Position numbers and translations under genes: made by a program
Source of the DNA: Marisa cornuarietis
Lineage: Eukaryota > Mollusca > Gastropoda > Architaenioglossa > Ampullariidae
Assembly: GCA_004794655.1 (NCBI GenBank)
Contig: SMMW01000083.1
Span: 679,001-743,000, forward strand
DNA length: 64,000 nt
Reading direction: 5' to 3'
Shown: positions 59,278-64,000 of the stretch, piece by piece
How the letters are laid out: each line of letters begins with the position of its first letter
How positions within the stretch are numbered: position 1 is the stretch's first letter
Notes under the pieces: generated by a model
What the model was told of the DNA's origin: nothing
The model's input: only the letters and a program-made list of their open reading frames with translations
The model's database searches: none

Positions 59278-62200
59278 CTGAGTAAAACGAAACACCGTAT
59301 CAGCAATATTCCTAAATCTCAAGAGAAGCGTTTTCATTCAATAGAGCTTTTTTGTTATTGGAAAAGCATTATTTGTTGGCAACAAGTCAGGTGATTAGGT
59401 AAAGAAAAACTTTCAGTACAAAGCCCTGTTTATTCTAGTTAGCAAATAAATACATAAAAAAATAAATAAATAAACAATTAAACAAATACGTGACTGAGCC
59501 CTCCAGAAAAAAATAGCTTACAATTCAGACAAAATGAAACACAGTTTGTCTGCAATACGATTTACAAGTGTAAGCTCCAAGCAAAGAATATAATTAAACT
59601 CTAGCCCAGAACAATTTGTAGGACATTTAAAACACATGGCCTTTGTATTCGATATTATAAAAAAGCTTATAAAACAAATGATACTACTAATGCATTTTTG
59701 TTTTAATTTGAAATTATGTAAAATAACTAAAAAAATATTTTAGATTATTTTGGTTACGTTTGGGTAAAAAGTTTGGACTAACGGCGAATTACAGTAACAA
59801 TAGTAACAATGGTGAAGTATGAAAACCAAATTTTACCATTTTTTCCACAAAAGCTGCGGTTGAAGCCGTAGAGGTTAATATTGTCTATAGCGTCTGACGA
59901 GGTACCATGCCACAAGGTTTTCTCAGCCTGCATCCCGTTGTTTTGTTTATTCATTTGTGTCTTCTTCGCCAGATACTGCTTGTACAGCTCAGGGTTTTGA
60001 ATGCGCTCGATCTGAGTAATTACGTATTTACAAATTTAGAACTATGATCACGTGATGGGAAGGATGATTATTTTATTATTCATTAAGCTGTTCGCTATCG
60101 ATATTACAACCTTAAGTATCAATAAATAAATGTTTAGTTATTTATCCAGTAATCAGTTTGTATGTTGGTCTGTAGTGGTGATGAGGAGAATGAATTATCG
60201 TAGCCTTTTTCGCCGATAAAAGTGTAAAACTTTGGTGAGTACACATAACTATTTTTAAACTGCTGCTCACCGAGTTGATGGTGAAAGCGATGCTTGCAGT
60301 CTGGGACATTGTGGTCTTCACACTTTCGTACTCGGGGCATCCCTTCACCAGGGGCACTCGCTTAACAGACTCCTCACTGCTCAGAGGCTCCCAGGTCTCA
60401 GGCAGAAGACTTGCATTATTGGCCAAGTCTATAGTCATCAGAAATAACATCATCGTCATTAAAAAAAGAAGAGAGAGAAAAAAGAAATATAACAGTGGCG
60501 AGTAAGCCTCATTAACATGTGCTTTAATCAGCGCGTCACCACTGCTTACCAAACCCTTTGAAAGGTTATGGTCCGTGCAAATCTTATTTTTTGCGACTGG
60601 ATAATGCCCAGATATGATGCCCCATAATCTGAATAAACACACCCCTTTTTGTCAAGACACAAGCGTACACAGAAAGAGGTCAAACTCGTGATGTCATTTT
60701 TGTATTCAGATTCGCCTAATGAACATATGGTCACAGCTTTTCCATTGGCTGAACCTTTGACAATATAAACAGACTCCTCCCGGCACAGACTGTCGTGAAC
60801 CTTCCGCTATACATGGTCATGTTTGTAGCCGCGCGCCTTGAGAACACAAGAGGGTTATTGACTAAGATTTGGGGAAACTAATATCTTGCACTTTCTGAGT
60901 CATGAGAAAAATAATGTGCTTCCGTCTGGACTTTCACAGTTTGAAAAGGATAGAAGACGAAGGAAAGGAGACGAAAACAATAAGACATGATGAAGATGAA
61001 AGTGACGATGAAGACTAAGAAGTGGAGGAAGCTGATAGAGCGAGGGAGTGTGAGCGGGATGGAGGATGAGCGAAGTGCTATAAAACATAAAAAAAACGAT
61101 TTAAAAAACGAATATATAGCCAAATGTTAAGAGGAAGAATAAGCGTTTACTGATGACAATGTAGGGCATGCTTAATAAAAATCGACATGCTCAACGCACT
61201 GCGCAGAGAAGACTACAAATGAACTTATAATAAGGAAAATGCAGAGACGTTTAGGCAATATTAAAATACATTACACGTGAGTTATACAAAATTTGGTGTT
61301 AATGCTATTGTTAAATAGTAAGGTACTCCCTCTTCACACAGTTTTACATAACAATTACCGGATATTATTTCTTTTCTCATGATTTTTACACTGTTGCTGG
61401 GGCACATCTTTACAGAATAGGTCATGTCCTTGAAGCTGACGACATAGACAGTTCCTTTTGAATCTGTCAGTTCAACTGTGTCCTGATTCTTCTGATAGGC
61501 ATTCTCTGTCAACAGATTTTCTCCTTTTTTGTACGGAATGCGTTTGATTCCAGTAGTTGTTACCTAGTGGCATGAAAATGAAGAAAGAAAAGGAAACAAG
61601 TGTAACGAATATCACGAAATATGTAAAGCAATGAATCTTGAATACGAGGCCACCGTGGTAAATGAAAACAACATTCTATATACAGCCCCCAACACTGGCA
61701 TACAAAGTGTTTATGTGTTCATATTTTCTTACCTACTCTTCATTCGTTTTGTTCTTCCTATGATCCCTTTTACTTCATCGTTTATAGATTTAAATAAATA
61801 AAACATGCTCTGCTGACGGGTAAATATGAAGGCGAAATAGGTTTTTCCAGCAACAAGCCAAACTTTTAATCCCTGCTAGCTTAACGAGATGAATGAATGT
61901 TTAAGCTAGCTTTGAAGTCAACCGCTCTTGCTGTAATTATTACCTGAAAAAAGTACCACTGAACAAGGTTTGCAATCATAATCTCTTGCTGATGTTTTTC
62001 TTCCTTTTTTATCGTGCTGCTTATCTCCTCTTTTAGCTTCTGGACATCTTCTGACATGCCTGCCACGGCGGCGCCCTTGTCCCACAGGAGCAGGTCCACG
62101 TCGTACTTCTTGCACGCGTCTTTGAGCTGCCAACACAAATTAACTTTACAACAGATACATCATCTGACTAGATCCTTGACTTTTGTGTGACTCCACTTTA

Positions 62201-63934
62201 ACAGGGCTATTTGTCAGCACTAATAAAATGTAATTAGGTATTTATATGCCTTGGACTGAATGCAAAAGAAGTCAATGACTGTCACAAACTAGTGTCACTA
62301 AACTACATTCACTTGGTATACATGAGAATTCTTTCATTAACAACAAAACCATTGCCTTTTTTGGTTGTACAGCGATTTATTAGTTACCTGGAAGAAATGA
62401 TTTTGACTAGGAGTACATGAAGCACACTCTACTAACAAAATTCAGCTCAACTGAAAAATTTAATCACAAAACTGAACTTCACCCCTCGCAGCAAAACAAA
62501 ATTATAAACACCCTTAATTTCAAACTAGCAATGTCTTCAGTAACAACCCAGAGAATGCCATAACCTCAATGCCACATAAGCATCTTTCCACCATTCCTTC
62601 AATCCATTAATCAATGGTAACTGAAATGTTATGATACTGGAGTTCAAGTTTCTGATCTGAGCATCATTTCTTATAAATATATGAAATCTTACACAGCAAG
62701 AGCTCGTAGCTGGGTTTTGCAAAAGTTAATTTTACTTCCAGTAGGGCATGGGGAATTAGGACACAGGATTAAACTTCCTCCTCCAAAGACATCAGTGAAG
62801 TGTGAAGAAGAGTCGGTAAAACATTGTAAAATACGCCTTGATTGCTGAGGAGTGATTTCCCGGCGATGTTTACAGACAGAAGGATGACATTACACGGGGA
62901 AGGTAGGCTCCTGCTGAATTAACCAAGTTGTTCTCAAGAACCGAATGTGCCGGTGCAATCTTTGGTCACCGAAGGGATATTCTGCCGAGAAGTCTATTAC
63001 AAGACTTGGCAGCAGCCGGAATAGATGAAAGACAATACAATATCAAATCAGAGCGAGGCTGAACACGTCGATTCGTTTTTTCAAGACATTCAGGTACATG
63101 ACATTCGGGGTCATGCATATGCATCCTATGGATCCTTGTCAGGGAAGAGAAGCTGAAACTTTTGCTTTACGATTTAGTGCAATAGTTTTGCCGGATTTTA
63201 GCATTTAGCTTTAGCATACAACTGATGTTCACATATTTGACATATAACTAGTAATAAACGTTTAAAGAGGCGCAAATGATCCGATACGCCGTTAAAGTTA
63301 ACACAAATGTTTGTCACATAGACCACGCACTATCACAATTCTCAGTCACCTATAGATAATGATACAGTGAGGCTTTACCTCGATTAGACGAGGCGGTAAC
63401 CAGCAGGATTCAGAGCCAGAGGCGGTACATGTCTCACAAGCACTACGATAGACCTCAAAGCTCGCCAGCTCTTTTATATTTTTTTGTTCCCGTGCTGACC
63501 ACACCAGTCACTCTGAGCTCGAAAATCTTTTAAACCTTTTTTACCTACTTTTAGTAGTACAGTTTTCCCGTCTGATTTAGAACATGCCATGCATTTATCG
63601 GACATGGTCTGTCCCTTGGCAATAACATTTTCTAAAAATTTCGTTAATGCAAATTAATACGAAAAAGAGTTTCAAGACTATTATAACCTATGAATGCAAG
63701 CCTAATAGACAAAAAATGATACATGTTTTCAGCTTGAGCTATTTTAAATCCTTACCATGTCAGGTGATACTTTATCAAAGTCCTCGATGTCCTGCTCCAA
63801 TATCTTGCTGACCACAAGCTTATCCAACGCTTTTAAGAAAGCCGCTTTTCTCTGTGGATTTGCCGTAAAGATGTACAATGTTAAGGTCCCGGGTAGTGAA
63901 CGTGTCAAAGGTTTACTGGTCCATAGATCAGCTC
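59000..63934 (-). CDS. PARP14-like: Gene D: PARP14-like gene, intact 3' half (partial at window edge)
   Basis: Six exons chain in phase to a stop at 59000-59002: linker 63756-63934, WWE 61944-62126 and 61359-61563, ART 60271-60428, 59837-60011 and 59000-59277. No lesion is seen. The upstream macrodomain and RRM exons must lie beyond base 64000; the first exon here begins in phase 2. The ART triad is H (LWHGT), Y (GVYFAV) and M (PSMYIIF), predicting mono-ADP-ribosylation. With gene B it is one of two loci here that look functional. Confidence 0.85.
59837..60011 (-). CDS. Gene D ART exon 2 with catalytic histidine
   Basis: 175 nt, acceptor TTACTCAG, donor AAATG|GTAAAA. It encodes IERIQNPELYKQYLAKKTQM, AEKTLWHGTSSDAIDN and YGFNRSFCGKNG. 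The His of LWHGT and the GFNRS signature are present. Confidence 0.88.
60271..60428 (-). CDS. Gene D ART exon 1
   Basis: 158 nt, acceptor GACTATAG, donor AACTCG|GTGAGC. It encodes DLANNASLLPETWEPLSSEE, then VPLVKGCPEYESVKTTMSQT. Nearly identical to the gene B exon, so B and D are close relatives. Confidence 0.85.
61359..61563 (-). CDS. Gene D WWE second-half exon
   Basis: 205 nt, acceptor CACTAG, donor ATCCG|GTAATT. It encodes IPYKKGENLLTENAYQKNQD, TVELTDSKGTVYVVSFKDMT and SVKIMRKEI. The WWE consensus positions are kept; the usual I-E of the N-x-x-I-E-x-A-Y segment is T-E. Confidence 0.85.
61944..62126 (-). CDS. Gene D WWE first-half exon
   Basis: 183 nt, phase 0 at both ends, acceptor GTTGGCAG and donor TTTCAG|GTAATA. 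A helix (EDVQKLKEEISSTIKKEEKH) is followed by ANLVQWYFFQ, the beginning of the WWE fold. Confidence 0.83.
62370..63520. other. Gene D intron with about 1.15 kb of extra sequence
   Basis: The corresponding gene A intron (5036-5585) is only 550 bp. The extra part shows no clear TIRs, coding potential or microsatellites and is unidentified. Confidence 0.45.
63549..63614 (-). other. Possible cassette exon with CxxC motif in gene D
   Basis: A 66-nt open stretch between AG (GCCAAG) and an excellent donor (AAA|GTAGGT) is in phase with its neighbours (0 and 0). It would encode GQTMSDKCMACSKSDGKTVL plus LK. The matching region of gene A (about 5374-5450) is similar but has a TGA after TCSK, and gene B has no counterpart. 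It may be an optional exon or only conserved intron. Confidence 0.25.
63756..63934 (-). CDS. Gene D macro-to-WWE linker exon
   Basis: Acceptor GCTTTTTCAG, donor GACATG|GTAAGG, 179 nt as in A and B. It encodes PLTRSLPGTLTLYIFTANPQ, then AAFLKALDKLVVSKILEQDI. It is the right-most exon of the array in the window. Confidence 0.8.
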
Positions 63935-64000
63935 CTGAAAAAGCGAAAAAGAAAACAAAGGAATAATGAATTAAATCATCTCTTTTCTTCGTTTTTCTTT

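Overview
The window is an animal nuclear genome segment: spliced genes with GT-AG introns, very abundant dinucleotide and (ATG)n microsatellites, non-LTR retrotransposon remains, a tRNA-derived SINE and several terminal-inverted-repeat elements. The repeat types and the lineage-specific PARP14-like expansion suggest a mollusc, probably a gastropod, but that is an inference from style and not a proven assignment.

The main content is a tandem array of PARP14-like genes, all on the minus strand, so each reads from high to low coordinates. PARP14-type proteins carry N-terminal RRM/KH-like RNA-binding modules, ADP-ribose-binding macrodomains, a WWE domain and a C-terminal mono-ADP-ribosyltransferase (ART) domain. 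Five loci are visible. Gene A (15720 to 382) is a full-length but decayed copy: frameshifts, half of macrodomain 2 deleted, no macrodomain 3, a duplicated WWE exon. Gene B (39524 to 23988) is the intact reference copy: 20 exons whose splice phases all join, 1,801 codons, three macrodomains. Gene C (53821 to 53545) is a relic: one frameshifted last exon joined directly to sequence that lies upstream of genes A and B. Gene D (63934 to 59000) is the intact 3' half of another copy that continues beyond the right edge. Gene E (49381 to 45666) is an older, divergent relic with WWE exons and the first ART exon only.

Genes A and B lie in two paralogous segments of roughly 20 kb (about 0-20.6 kb and 23-42.5 kb), so one copy shows the empty site for insertions in the other. 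Aligned this way, gene A gained a solo LTR (16257-17214, target duplication ATAAC), an 819-bp THAP-like TIR element (18723-19541, target duplication TATTC), a Tigger/pogo derivative (8985-9829), a 1.3-kb TIR element touching a WWE exon (3153-4470) and an unidentified 1.07-kb insert (about 10580-11655). Gene B alone contains the macrodomain 3 exons, in a stretch that also holds an LTR-like repeat and a LINE 3' end.

Between B and E (42.5-45.6 kb) and downstream of D no gene is recognised. A non-LTR retrotransposon with a 2A-like ribosome-skipping motif (49803-52217) and a Rex1/BABAR-like one (54829-55978) lie among the right-hand relics. On the plus strand the only coding hints are transposon fragments and a MADF-like fragment near 22 kb. 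Functionally, the intact ART domains have an H-Y-M triad, which predicts mono- rather than poly-ADP-ribosylation. The array has the birth-and-death look of an immune or antiviral multigene family; ISRE-like boxes at matching positions upstream of A and B fit that idea but are unproven.
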